Positions 24,603 through 34,045 of a DNA stretch of 64,000 bases are shown here, piece by piece (within the stretch, counting starts at the first letter, position 1; each line of letters opens with the position of its first letter). Source of the DNA: Ardenticatenaceae bacterium (lineage in GTDB: Bacteria > Chloroflexota > Anaerolineae > Promineifilales > Promineifilaceae); NCBI GenBank assembly GCA_020634215.1, contig JACKCD010000026.1, positions 26,917-90,916 on the forward strand. The letters are read 5' to 3'. The position numbers and the translations under genes are program-made. The notes beneath the pieces were generated by a model. The model saw only the letters and a list, made by a program, of their open reading frames with translations. It made no database searches and was not told the DNA's origin.

Positions 24603-27530
24603 ATGGAACCAAACAACATTGTGGTGCGCGGGGCGCGGCAGCATAATTTGAAAGGCGTGGACGTGGTGATTCCGCGCAACAAGCTGGTGGTACTCACCGG
24701 GGTCAGCGGCAGCGGCAAATCATCGCTGGCATTTGACACCATCTACGCCGAAGGGCAGCGGCGCTACGTCGAGAGCTTGTCGGCCTATGCTCGGCAATTT
24801 TTGGGGCAGATGGAAAAGCCAAAGGTAGATGCCATTACCGGCCTCAGCCCGGCGATTGCCATCGAGCAAAAGGCGGTGAGCAAAAACCCGCGCTCCACCG
24901 TAGGCACTGTCACCGAGGTGATGGATTATTTGCGGGTGCTGTTTGCTCGTGTGGGCGTTCCCCATTGCCCCGACTGCGGCCGGGTGGTGCGTCCGCAAAG
25001 CGCCCAGATGATTGCCGACCAGTTGGCAAGCCAGCCCGTTGGAACCCGCTTTCAACTCCTGGCTCCCATTGCCCGCAACCGCAAAGGCACCCATGCCGAT
25101 GCCTTTGCCCAGGCGCGACAAGATGGTTTTGTCCGCGTGCGCGTCAACGGCACCGTCTATGATTTGGGGCAGCAGCCCGCGCTCAACAAAAAGAAAAAGC
25201 ATAATGTGGAGATCGTCGTAGACCGTTTGCAGGTGCCGGAAACGGTGGACGAACCCTTTATGGCGCGGCTGGTGGATTCCGTGGAAACGACGCTCAAAGT
25301 GGGCAGCGGGCTGCTGGTAGCCGATTTGGGCGAAGAGGAGCTACTGCTGAGTGAACACAACGCCTGCGCCCACTGCGGCACCAGCTTCCCCGAACTGTCG
25401 CCGCAGTTGTTTAGCTTCAATTCGCCGCTGGGGATGTGTCCGGCGTGCAACGGCATTGGCACTCAGCTACAGGTTGACCCCGAACTGCTCATTGCCGACC
25501 CAGAGTTATCTATTTTGGATGGAGCCACGCGCTGGTATGGCAATTTGCGGAAGAAGAATACGAGCTGGACGGAGCATTCGCTGCGTTCGGTGGCGCAGCA
25601 TTATGGCGTTGATTTAGAACTGCCGTGGAAAGATTTGCCGGAAACGTTCCGCCATGTGCTGCTGCATGGCTCTGGTAAGGAAAAGATACGATTTACGTTT
25701 CAGAATGATTGGGGGGAGGGCAGTTGGAGCGGGGAGAGTTTGCGGCCGGCGCGGGGGATGGTCAATGACGTGCTGCGGCTGTTTCATCAAACCAGTTCGG
25801 AGGCGCAGCGGCGCAAGTATGCCAGCTATATGAATCAGCAGCCGTGCCCCACCTGCCACGGCTCGCGGCTGCGGCCGGAAGCGCGGGCGACATTGGTGGC
25901 GGGACAGTCGTTGGAGACGGTGAGCGGCATGTCCATTGCCGATGCCCACGCCTGGATTTTAGGGTTGTCGCGGCAAACCAATGGGCTAGGGCAGCCGGGG
26001 GTGAATGGAAGTGGGGCAAGCAAGAAAAATGTGCCGAGCCTGAATGAGGAACAGTTTGAGATTGCGGAAGAGGTGCTGAAGGAGATTCGGGATCGGCTGC
26101 AGTTTATGCTGAATGTGGGGCTGCATTATTTGACACTGGATCGGCCGGCACCGACGCTGTCGGGGGGCGAGTCACAACGGATTCGGTTGGCAAGCCAAAT
26201 TGGCTGTGGGTTGGTGGGGGTGCTGTATATTTTGGATGAGCCTTCGATTGGCCTGCACGCCCGCGACAACCGCGCTCTGCTGGAGACGCTGCTGCGGCTG
26301 CGCGATATGGGCAACACGGTGTTGGTGGTGGAGCATGATGAAGAAACGATGCAGGAGTCGGACTGGCTGGTTGACCTGGGTAAGGGGCGGGGGTGCTGGG
26401 TGGCCGGGTGACGGCGGCAGGGGTCGCCACCAGCAGGTAGCAGCGCAGCGGATTCGCTGACGGGGCAATATTTGCGCGGTGAGCGGCGGATTACAGCTCC
26501 GAATGGGGGAGGAGGAGAGAGGTGAGAAAACGGCCGTTTATCCCTCATCGGTGCCGTCTCCACAACCTCAAAAAGCAATCACCGCCACTTTCCCATTGGC
26601 ACCCTCATCGGCATCACCGGCGTGAGCGGCAGCGGCAAAGCAGCCTCATCTCCAGGCAACTTCCCCGCGCTGGCGCAAGTGCTGCATCAGGCACAGACAC
26701 AGCCGGGGCCATACGGCCGTTTAGAAGGAATCGAGCATCTCGACAAAGTGATCAACATCACCCAAGATCCCATTGGCCGCACCCCTCGCTCTAACCCCGC
26801 CACCTATGTCAAACTCTTTGACGAAATCCGACAGGTTTTTGCCTCAACGCCAGAAGCCAAAGCGCGGGGCTACAAATCCGGCCGCTTCAGCTTCAACGTC
26901 AAAGGAGGACGGTGCGAAGCGTGTGACGGCTACGGCCAGCGCAAAGTCGAAATGCACTTCCTGGCCGACGTGTGGGTGCTGTGCCGCGAATGCCACGGCC
27001 ACCGCTTTAACCGCGAAACGCTGGCCGTCACCTACAAAGGCAAAACCATTGCTGATGTTTTAGAAATGGACGTGCAAGAGGCACTTGAATTTTTTAGCAG
27101 CCACCCCAAAATTGCCCGGCAGCTACAAACGCTCCATGATGTAGGGCTGGATTATATCAAGCTTGGACAAAGTGCCTTGACGCTAAGCGGTGGCGAGGCG
27201 CAGCGGATTAAGCTGGCGAAAGAGCTGAGCCGGGTGGCAACGGGACGCACCGTCTACATCTTGGATGAACCCACTACCGGGCTGCACTTTGCCGATGTGC
27301 AAAAGCTGCTCGACGTGCTGCATCGGCTGGTGGACGCTGGCAACACGGTGATTGTGATAGAGCATAACCTGGATGTCATCAAAACGGCCGATTGGCTGAT
27401 TGACCTGGGGCCGGAAGGGGGTGAAGGGGGTGGCGAAATTTTGGCACAGGGAACACCTGAAGCAGTAGCCCAGATGGCAGAAAGCCATACGGGTCAATTC
27501 TTGCGCCAACTGTTGCCGCTACCAAGTTGA
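24603..27530 (+). pseudogene. uvrA: uvrA, excinuclease ABC subunit A, disrupted in the middle
   Basis: 976 codons including in-frame stops. The first half (24603-26411) carries ATPase I (GVSGSGKSSLAFD), zinc site 1, the LSGGESQRIRLASQIG signature and VLYILDEPSIGLHARD. The second half (from about 26622) carries zinc site 2 (CEACDGYGQRKVEMHFLADVWVLCREC), LSGGEAQRIKLAKEL and VYILDEPTTGLHFADVQKLL. Between them (26380-26690) there are at least two in-frame stops and several small insertions/deletions. The second Walker A reads GVSGSGKAASS, so the usual Ser after GK is lost. Both halves share one frame. Start chosen at 24603 with AGGA upstream. It is either a real pseudogene or locally poor sequence. 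Confidence 0.88.
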
Positions 27531-27567
27531 TGCGTGGTGCGTAGTACGTGCATACACGCACCACGCA
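27531..27567. terminator. 12-bp inverted repeat between convergent uvrA and sugar-binding gene
   Basis: Arms TGCGTGGTGCGT / ACGCACCACGCA begin one base after the uvrA stop. The same word builds the hairpins at 44254 and 49967. No T-run is present, so a terminator role is inferred from position. Confidence 0.65.
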
Positions 27568-27614
27568 CCACATAAGGCGTGTCAACTCATAAGGCCAGAT
27601 TTTGCAAAGCATGG

Positions 27615-28916
27615 CTATGGCACAGGGAAAAACTCCGCGCTTTGCTGGTTTGCAGCTTCAATCGCTTCATCAACTGTTTCAATACCATAGAAAGCATTTT
27701 CAATGTGTTTGCTGACAATCCCTTCTATGTCGCTCCAGGTTGCCATAAGGGGCAAGTGGCGCATTCCGGGTACAGCATCCAGAAAAACCCGGCTGTTGGC
27801 GGGTTTAGCATTTGGGTCAAGAAAGCTTTCTGATTCAGCCAACGCCTTACGCGATGGCACGGTGCGCCCCGTTTGGGCAAGGATCGTTTGCCCCTCAACC
27901 CCGCTGGCAAATTCGATAAAAGCCCAGGTGGCATCCTGTTGCTGGCCGGCCGCTGCCATACAAAATGCATCAGAGTGCAGCACGCTCGCCCGCTGTTGGC
28001 TAACGGGTAAGGCCGCCACGTCCCAATCAAAGCTTTCAATCAGGCGAAACTCAGGCACTGCCCGGCGACTGTCCACAAACATTGCCATCCGCCCATTTAC
28101 AAACCGGCTCAGGCTGCTTTCGGCTTCTTCAGCTACAGCATTAGGGACGACGTGGTGTTCTGTTTGCAAGCCAACAAACCAGGCCAATGCTGCTTTGCTC
28201 TCTGGGCTGTCAAGTGCCAAGCCGGCCGGTGCGGCTTCATCATCAAGAATCTCACCACCATTCATCCAGATAAAAGGCGCGGCGCGTACAATTGTTGCCT
28301 CCATGCCCAAACCATAAATATCGGCCGTTCCATCCCCATCTTGATCCTGCGTCAATGCCTGAGCCGTTGTGACAAATTCATCCCAATGCCAATCGTCGCT
28401 TGGGTAAGCAATCCCAGCAGCGTTAAACAAATCCTTATTGTAATAGACAACTGGGCTGGAAATATTTTGGGGCATACACATTTGCTTGCCCTGCCACTGG
28501 AACGCGGTTAACGCTTCAGCATAATAGTCATCGGTACGAATCAGCGTACTCGCCGCAAGGTAATCGGTTAACGGTTCAACGGCATTGGCTGCAAAGAAGT
28601 GACCAAGATGGCGATAGTTGATCAGAAACACATCGGGGGGCGTGCCGGCCGCAAAATCGGCCGCCAGTCGTTTACGAAAGTCACCACCGCTGGGGATGTT
28701 GATCAAATTGATGCTTATGTCGGTGTGTTCGGTACTAAACGCATCAATCAACGTTTGGTAAGCAGTTTGATCCGTAGGATCGCCAGAAATCAGGAAAGTT
28801 AGCTCGGTGAATACTGCCCCCTCCTCAGCCACAGGTGACGTTGGAGCTTGAATGGTGGTGCAGGCGGCAAGAAAAGCGACAAGCAAAGAGAAAAATAAAA
28901 CTTGTTGGCGTGACAT
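27615..28916 (-). CDS. extracellular sugar-binding lipoprotein (ABC family 1)
   Basis: 433 residues. A lipobox signal peptide (LLVAFLAACTT) precedes a family-1 solute-binding fold (FLISGDPTDQTAYQTLIDAFSTEHTDISINLINIPSG, FRKRLAADFAAGTPPDVFLINY, VVYYNKDLFNAAGI, GRTVPSRKA). It delivers a carbohydrate to the two permeases encoded just upstream in the same operon. The specific sugar cannot be deduced. There is no palindrome copy in this operon apart from its far end. Confidence 0.93.
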   Translation of the reverse strand: MSRQQVLFFSLLVAFLAACTTIQAPTSPVAEEGAVFTELTFLISGDPTDQTAYQTLIDAFSTEHTDISINLINIPSGGDFRKRLAADFAAGTPPDVFLINYRHLGHFFAANAVEPLTDYLAASTLIRTDDYYAEALTAFQWQGKQMCMPQNISSPVVYYNKDLFNAAGIAYPSDDWHWDEFVTTAQALTQDQDGDGTADIYGLGMEATIVRAAPFIWMNGGEILDDEAAPAGLALDSPESKAALAWFVGLQTEHHVVPNAVAEEAESSLSRFVNGRMAMFVDSRRAVPEFRLIESFDWDVAALPVSQQRASVLHSDAFCMAAAGQQQDATWAFIEFASGVEGQTILAQTGRTVPSRKALAESESFLDPNAKPANSRVFLDAVPGMRHLPLMATWSDIEGIVSKHIENAFYGIETVDEAIEAANQQSAEFFPVP

Positions 28917-28960
28917 AGTTAGACCCTAAATCCAGATTGCGTAAGAAAGTGACAAAGGTG

Positions 28961-29794
28961 TTAGCCTCGTAATAAACGTGTTAAGGGCGATTCGTTGCGA
29001 ATAAAGTATTGCATAATCAGATAAACCAGAATTACAGGGGCCGTCATCACCATGACGGCTGCTAACAGCAGCGACCAGTTGGTGACGGCCATCTGCTGCA
29101 ACATGCGTAAGCCAACGGCCAGCGTATATCGTTCTTCTGATTTGATAAAGAGCAATGGATCCACAAAATCGCTCCAGTAGTGGGTAAAGGTAAGCAGCAA
29201 AACCGCCAGTGCCGTGGGGTGTGCCATTGGCAACGCAATGCGCCGCCAGATAAGCAATGCACTGGCTCCTTCCAGCCGTGCCGATTCAAACAACTCTTGC
29301 GGTACGCGGCGAAAAGTCCAGTAAAACATCAGCACATAGAGCGATTTGGTGCCCATGAAGGCGGGAGCAAACAAAGCCGTGTAAGTGTCAATAAGCCCCA
29401 GCAGGGTGAAAATGACGTAACGTGGCAGCCAGACGGCTGCACTGGGTACCATCAGTAGGATGATTGCCAACCCAACCAGCCATCCTTGCCACCGTTTGGG
29501 CAACTGCACCATGGCGAAACCGGCCCACGATGCTGTCAATAATGTCAAGAGTGCCCCAACGGTGCTGACCAAGATTGAGTTGCCAATTTGCCGCCCAAGG
29601 GGAATCAGGTGGAATATGGTGCTGTAGTTTGACCAGGCCAATGGTTGCGGCAGCCATTCCAACGTGCGGGGGGGTGGTAGCCCCACCGGGCGCAGTGAAT
29701 TGGTAACAACCCAAAGCAAAGGGGTCACGAAGAGCAGGGTGATTGTGATTGCGGCCACTTGCCAAAGCAGGCTTTCAAGGAAGCTAGATTTCAT
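28961..29794 (-). CDS. sugar ABC transporter permease (MalG type)
   Basis: 277 residues from the ATG at 29794; the GTG at 29812 would overlap further. Six membrane spans. The EAA loop that docks the ATPase is seen as ESARLEGASALLIWRRIALPMAHPT. The start overlaps the end of the MalF-type gene by 11 bp, so the permeases are coupled. It forms the channel together with that protein. Confidence 0.92.
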   Translation of the reverse strand: MKSSFLESLLWQVAAITITLLFVTPLLWVVTNSLRPVGLPPPRTLEWLPQPLAWSNYSTIFHLIPLGRQIGNSILVSTVGALLTLLTASWAGFAMVQLPKRWQGWLVGLAIILLMVPSAAVWLPRYVIFTLLGLIDTYTALFAPAFMGTKSLYVLMFYWTFRRVPQELFESARLEGASALLIWRRIALPMAHPTALAVLLLTFTHYWSDFVDPLLFIKSEERYTLAVGLRMLQQMAVTNWSLLLAAVMVMTAPVILVYLIMQYFIRNESPLTRLLRG

Positions 29795-30731
29795 CAGTGT
29801 AGCCCCAACCACCCAGCAAACGATAGACTAGCCACAGTAGAATGCCCATGACCACGAACATGACCAGCAGCATGGATGCGGCGTGACCAAGGCGAAAGTG
29901 GCTAAACGCCTCGTCATAAATGAGATAGGGAAGCAGCATTGTGGCGTAGCCTGGCCCCCCTTCGGTCATCATGTATACCGGGGCAAAACTGCTTTGGGTG
30001 CTGAGCAAGATGTCGCGTAGAAGCAGCAGCAGCAGCCACGGTGTTAACAAGGGCAGGATAATGTGGCGTAGAATCTGCCAGCGGCTGCCGCCGTCAAGCG
30101 CGGCAGCCTGGAAGTAGGCGGGGGGGATGCCCTGCAAGGCGGCAATTAGCACAAACATGCCTTCGCCCAGCCGAAAACAGGACATAAAGATGAGGGATGG
30201 CAGGGCGGTGGCCGTGTTGACAAGCCAGGCTTGTTCTGGCAACCCGACCCAGCCGAGGAGTTTGTTGAGTGGGCCATAGAGAGGGTTGAAAATCCACAGC
30301 CAAATGAGGGCATAGGCGACTTCGGGAATGACTGAGGGTAAAAAGGCGGCAATGCGATATTCGCGCACGCCGTAACGCTGGTGGTATAGTAGCAAGGCCA
30401 GCAGCAGTGCCCCTAGTAGCTGCAAGGGGGCAGAAAAGCTGACATAGACAAGCGAATTCCGCACTGCGATCCAGAAAACGTCGCGTTGGAAGATGGTGAT
30501 GAAATTTTGCAAGCCGTTCCACTGGGGCGGGGTGAAGGCGTTGTAGCTGGTGAAGGCGAGGAAGATGGTTAGCAGCATGGGTAGGAGAAGGAGAACGGCC
30601 GTTCCCAGCAAAAAAGGTGTTAGCAGCAAACCCAACTCCAACTGATAAGAAGAGACGTGGCGGTTGTGCCAGAAAGCTAATATTTTTTTACGCAGTATCA
30701 CAGAATCAAGTAATCCCTCATTTTGCTGCAT
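29784..30731 (-). CDS. sugar ABC transporter permease (MalF type)
   Basis: 315 residues and six predicted membrane spans after a short cytoplasmic N-terminus. The EAA loop is QAAALDGGSRWQILRHIILPLLTPW. It is first in a three-gene operon (permease, permease, binding protein). No ATP-binding subunit is encoded here, so a shared MsmX/UgpC-type ATPase elsewhere must energise it. One AACGGCCGTT copy lies near its N-terminal coding end. Confidence 0.92.
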   Translation of the reverse strand: MQQNEGLLDSVILRKKILAFWHNRHVSSYQLELGLLLTPFLLGTAVLLLLPMLLTIFLAFTSYNAFTPPQWNGLQNFITIFQRDVFWIAVRNSLVYVSFSAPLQLLGALLLALLLYHQRYGVREYRIAAFLPSVIPEVAYALIWLWIFNPLYGPLNKLLGWVGLPEQAWLVNTATALPSLIFMSCFRLGEGMFVLIAALQGIPPAYFQAAALDGGSRWQILRHIILPLLTPWLLLLLLRDILLSTQSSFAPVYMMTEGGPGYATMLLPYLIYDEAFSHFRLGHAASMLLVMFVVMGILLWLVYRLLGGWGYTDEI

Positions 30732-30826
30732 TCGTCAACCTATTTTTAAAATTGGAAGCGGCCGACCGCAAATTGGCTAATTTATCAAAAAACCCTAAAA
30801 TTTGGCACAAGCAATTAGTTAAAACC

Positions 30827-30871
30827 AAGAGATTGGGAATGAGCAAAGCATCTGACAGTTACCAATCTCTT
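30827..30871 (+). promoter_or_regulatory. leader hairpin upstream of glyA-gcvT
   Basis: Arms AAGAGATTGG / CCAATCTCTT with a 25-nt loop, followed by TCTTTTG and then the GAGGAG ribosome site. It could be a weak attenuator or RNA-stability element. It does not match the glycine riboswitch consensus that I know. Confidence 0.4.
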
Positions 30872-30889
30872 CTTTTGAGGAGTTCTCAT

Positions 30890-33800
30890 ATGTCCCACGA
30901 TTTCATCTTTTCCGGCTCCGTTACAGAGTTAGACCCTGACCTGAAGCGATTGCTGGATTTGGAAAACCGCCGCCAGGATGAAACCATCATTCTGGTCGCC
31001 TCAGAAAGTGCAGCACCTGATGCCGTTAACGAAGCATTGAGCAGTGGCTTTGGCAACATTTATGCTGAAGGGTACCCACGCGAGGAAAGCCGCAAGCAGG
31101 CCACCAGCGCCATTCTGGACATTGATGCCGAGTTAGCTCACTACCGTCGCTACAGCGACCCGCGTTATTACAAGGGGGTTGAATACGCCGACGTATTGGA
31201 AGCCCTGACTCGCCGCCGTGCCGCCGAACTGTTTGCCGCCAATGGCGTTAGCGCCGACAACCTGTTTGTCAACGTCCAACCCCTGAGCGGTGCGCCCGCC
31301 AACAACGCCGTCTACACCGCCCTCATCCAGCCGGGCGACACCATCATGGGGCTAAATTTGAACGACGGCGGCCACCTTTCGCATGGAGCCAGCGCCAACC
31401 GCACCGGCAAGCTGTACAAAAGCGTTCCTTATTTCGTGGATGAGAAGACAGAGCAGCTTGATTATGATGCCATTGAAAAGCTGGCTTTGGAGGCGAAGCC
31501 GCAAATTATTGTGGCGGGGTATTCGGCGTATCCGATGGTGGTCAACTGGCAGCGGTTCCGCGCCATTGCCGACAAGTGCGGGGCGTATTTGCTGGCCGAC
31601 ATTGCCCACATTTCAGGGTTGGTTGCCAGCGGTGTTCATCCCAGCCCCATTGGCATTGCCGATGTGGTATCCACGACGACGCACAAAAGTTTGTGTGGGC
31701 CACGCGGGGCGATGATTATGACCCATCGGCGGGACGTGGCGCGGAAGATTGACCGCGCCGTGTTCCCAGGCGAGCAGGGTGGGCCGCATCTGAACACCAT
31801 TGCCGCGCTGGCGGTGGCGTTGAAGCTGGCAAAATCGGAGCAGTTTGTGGCGTTGCAGCAGCGGATTGTGAGCAATGCCCGGCGGCTGGCGCAAAAATTG
31901 AGCGAACATGGGCTGCGGGTTGTGGGGGGTGGCAGTGAAAACCATTTGCTGTTGGTGGACTGCAAAAGCGTGAGTGCCAATGGGGTGCATCTATCGGGCG
32001 ACATGGCGGCGCGGATTTTGGATGTGGCTGGGATTGTGCTGAACCGCAACACAATCCCAGGGGACAAGGGGGCGTTTAACCCCACCGGGCTGCGAATTGG
32101 CACGGTGTGGATTAGCCAGCTTGGGTTTGGCGATGCCGAGATTGATATGCTGGCGGAGGCGATTGCCACGGTGCTGCAAGGGTGTACACCGTTTACCTAT
32201 GCCGCGCCAGGGGGCAAGACGGATTTGCGGGCGAAAGTGAGTTATGCGGCGTTGCAGCACGGGCGAGCGCTGGTGCGGAAGCTGCGGCGGCTGGGGGATG
32301 TGGCAGTGGCCGGGAGCAGCGTGGCGATTCGTGGCGATAAGGCCAGTGAGTTTTTGCATTTGGCTTTGGCAAGCGATGTGGCGGCGTTGGGCAATGGCGA
32401 TACGCAGGGGACGTATTTGTTTGTGGATGGTGAGGGGGTGGCTGGTGTGGTGCAGCGGGTGGCGGATGACCAATACCATTTGCATGTGGCGGACAAGGGG
32501 CTGGCGGGGGAAACGGCCGTTTGGCTGCAAGCTCTCTCGGATGGTTATGCCCAATTTGACGACCTGCACGGCAAGCTGCCGGGGCCGGTGGTGGTGACAA
32601 CCTTCACGCCGGACAATCCGGTGGTGGTGACGGGGGACGAAACGGCCGTTATTCGCACCAAGCCCTATTTTGTCGGCCAGCAAAACGTGGCCGGGGGCGA
32701 ACCATTGCCCGCTTTTAACTGGGAAGAACCGGCTGACCCGCCTCTGCTGCGGACGCGGCTGTATGACACCCATGTCGCGTTGGGGGGCAAAATGGTGCCG
32801 TTTGGCGGCTATGAAATGCCGGTTTGGTATGGTGGCGTGAGCGAGGAACACCGCGCCGTGCGTGAGGCGGCCGGTTTGTTTGATGTGAGCCACATGGGGG
32901 TGCTGGAAGCCAGCGGGCCGCACGTGGTGGATTTTCTTAACGCGGTGACGACCAATGATGTGACGACGCTGGCAAACGGCCGTTCGCAATACACCTACCT
33001 CCTTTTCCCCGACGGCTCGGTGGTGGACGACCTGCTGGTGTATCGCCGCAGTGACGACCGCTTTTTGCTGGTGGTGAATGCGTCTAACAACGACAAGGAT
33101 TGGGCGTGGTTGAATGCGGTGAATGAAGGACGGGTGCTGATTGATGGGAAACGGCCGTTTGCCCGCATTACCCACCCCGTTACCCTGCGCGACCTGCGCG
33201 ACCCCGCCCACGGAGCCGACTGCCGCGTGGACATTGCCCTGCAAGGCCCCAACAGCCTCGACATTTTGCTGGCATTGGGTGGCGACCCCAAATTGTTGCA
33301 GCAGCTTGCCAAACTGCCTTGGGCGGGTTTGCTTGAAGGCACGCTCGATGGTTTTGATGTGATCATCTCCCGTACCGGCTATACCGGCGAGCGCGTCGCC
33401 TATGAATTGTTTGTCCACCCCGACCAGGTTGTTGATTTCTGGAATGCGCTGCTGAAAGTTGGGGAACCGTTTGGCATTAAGCCGTGCGGTCTGGCCGCCC
33501 GCGACAGCACCCGCACCGAAGCCGGGCTGCCGCTTTACGGCCATGAACTGGCTGGAAACCATCATTTAACCCCCGGTGATGCTGGGTTCGCCAGCTTCCT
33601 CAAGCTGTGGAAGCCGTTCTTTGTCGGCCGCGATGCGTTCATTGCCAGTGAGGCCAAGCGCAGCCGCGAGTTGGTGCGCTTCCGCATGAACGAGAAAGGG
33701 GTGCGCCGGCCGGAGACGGGCGACCCAATTCTGGACAAGCGGGGTAAGGTGATCGGCCATGTCACCAGTTGTGCCCTGGATAGTGAGGGGTATTTGTTGG

Positions 33801-33973
33801 GGCAGGCGATTGTTCCGGCCGGCATGGGCGGTGAAGGAACGCAGCTTGCCATTTACCAAACAGGTGGCGGCAGCCGTGCGCTGAAGCTGCCCAACAGCAA
33901 CGCCCTCGGCCAGCGGTTCCCGGTGCCGGATGGAGCCACGGTGCTGTCGCGCTTCCCCAGCCGCAAGAAGTAG
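30890..33973 (+). CDS. serine hydroxymethyltransferase-aminomethyltransferase fusion (GlyA-GcvT)
   Basis: 1027 residues from the ATG at 30890 (GAGGAG upstream); the much longer open frame has no start support. Residues 1-440 are SHMT, with ILVASESAAP, EGYPREESRKQ and the PLP lysine in STTTHKSLCGPRGAMI. Residues about 618-1027 are GcvT, the glycine-cleavage T protein, with FDVSHMG, TTNDVTTL, QYTYLLFPDGSVVDDLLVYR, SRTGYTGE and ARDSTRTEAGLPLYGHEL. The 175-residue middle (VAIRGDKASEFLHLAL..DVAALGNGD) looks like a worn copy of the GcvT folate-binding pattern. Both enzymes make 5,10-methylene-THF around glycine, so the fusion is metabolically coherent. No other gcv gene is nearby. Confidence 0.93.
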   Translation: MSHDFIFSGSVTELDPDLKRLLDLENRRQDETIILVASESAAPDAVNEALSSGFGNIYAEGYPREESRKQATSAILDIDAELAHYRRYSDPRYYKGVEYADVLEALTRRRAAELFAANGVSADNLFVNVQPLSGAPANNAVYTALIQPGDTIMGLNLNDGGHLSHGASANRTGKLYKSVPYFVDEKTEQLDYDAIEKLALEAKPQIIVAGYSAYPMVVNWQRFRAIADKCGAYLLADIAHISGLVASGVHPSPIGIADVVSTTTHKSLCGPRGAMIMTHRRDVARKIDRAVFPGEQGGPHLNTIAALAVALKLAKSEQFVALQQRIVSNARRLAQKLSEHGLRVVGGGSENHLLLVDCKSVSANGVHLSGDMAARILDVAGIVLNRNTIPGDKGAFNPTGLRIGTVWISQLGFGDAEIDMLAEAIATVLQGCTPFTYAAPGGKTDLRAKVSYAALQHGRALVRKLRRLGDVAVAGSSVAIRGDKASEFLHLALASDVAALGNGDTQGTYLFVDGEGVAGVVQRVADDQYHLHVADKGLAGETAVWLQALSDGYAQFDDLHGKLPGPVVVTTFTPDNPVVVTGDETAVIRTKPYFVGQQNVAGGEPLPAFNWEEPADPPLLRTRLYDTHVALGGKMVPFGGYEMPVWYGGVSEEHRAVREAAGLFDVSHMGVLEASGPHVVDFLNAVTTNDVTTLANGRSQYTYLLFPDGSVVDDLLVYRRSDDRFLLVVNASNNDKDWAWLNAVNEGRVLIDGKRPFARITHPVTLRDLRDPAHGADCRVDIALQGPNSLDILLALGGDPKLLQQLAKLPWAGLLEGTLDGFDVIISRTGYTGERVAYELFVHPDQVVDFWNALLKVGEPFGIKPCGLAARDSTRTEAGLPLYGHELAGNHHLTPGDAGFASFLKLWKPFFVGRDAFIASEAKRSRELVRFRMNEKGVRRPETGDPILDKRGKVIGHVTSCALDSEGYLLGQAIVPAGMGGEGTQLAIYQTGGGSRALKLPNSNALGQRFPVPDGATVLSRFPSRKK

Positions 33974-34006
33974 ATCAAGCACCACAGTTACCGTGGTGAA
34001 ATGCAA

Positions 34007-34038
34007 CTGTGGGACAAGTTTGCAAACTTGTCCCACAG
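34007..34038. repeat. perfect 32-nt palindrome
   Basis: Half-site CTGTGGGACAAGTTTG followed by its exact complement, with no loop. It lies between the glyA-gcvT stop and the next gene. It is probably a 3'-end hairpin or dispersed repeat rather than coding, which argues against starting the next gene at 34001. Confidence 0.85.
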
Positions 34039-34045
34039 TATTCCT

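Noticed and set aside
26622..27530. Second half of uvrA as a separate full gene
   Set aside because: It begins within the second P-loop and shares frame with the first half; it is a fragment of one gene.
30617..30889. Longer N-terminal reading of the glyA-gcvT gene
   Set aside because: No ribosome site and it overlaps the divergent permease; the ATG at 30890 has GAGGAG and matches SHMT N-termini.
30732..30889. Glycine riboswitch before glyA-gcvT
   Set aside because: Only a single hairpin is present and the conserved tandem aptamer sequences are missing.
31991..33565. 524-codon minus-strand frame opposite gcvT
   Set aside because: The plus-strand frame encodes conserved GcvT motifs; the reverse translation has no family features.
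34001..34045. ATG at 34001 as start of the YcaQ-like protein
   Set aside because: It would translate a perfect 32-nt palindrome; the ATG at 34046 starts the conserved part more naturally.
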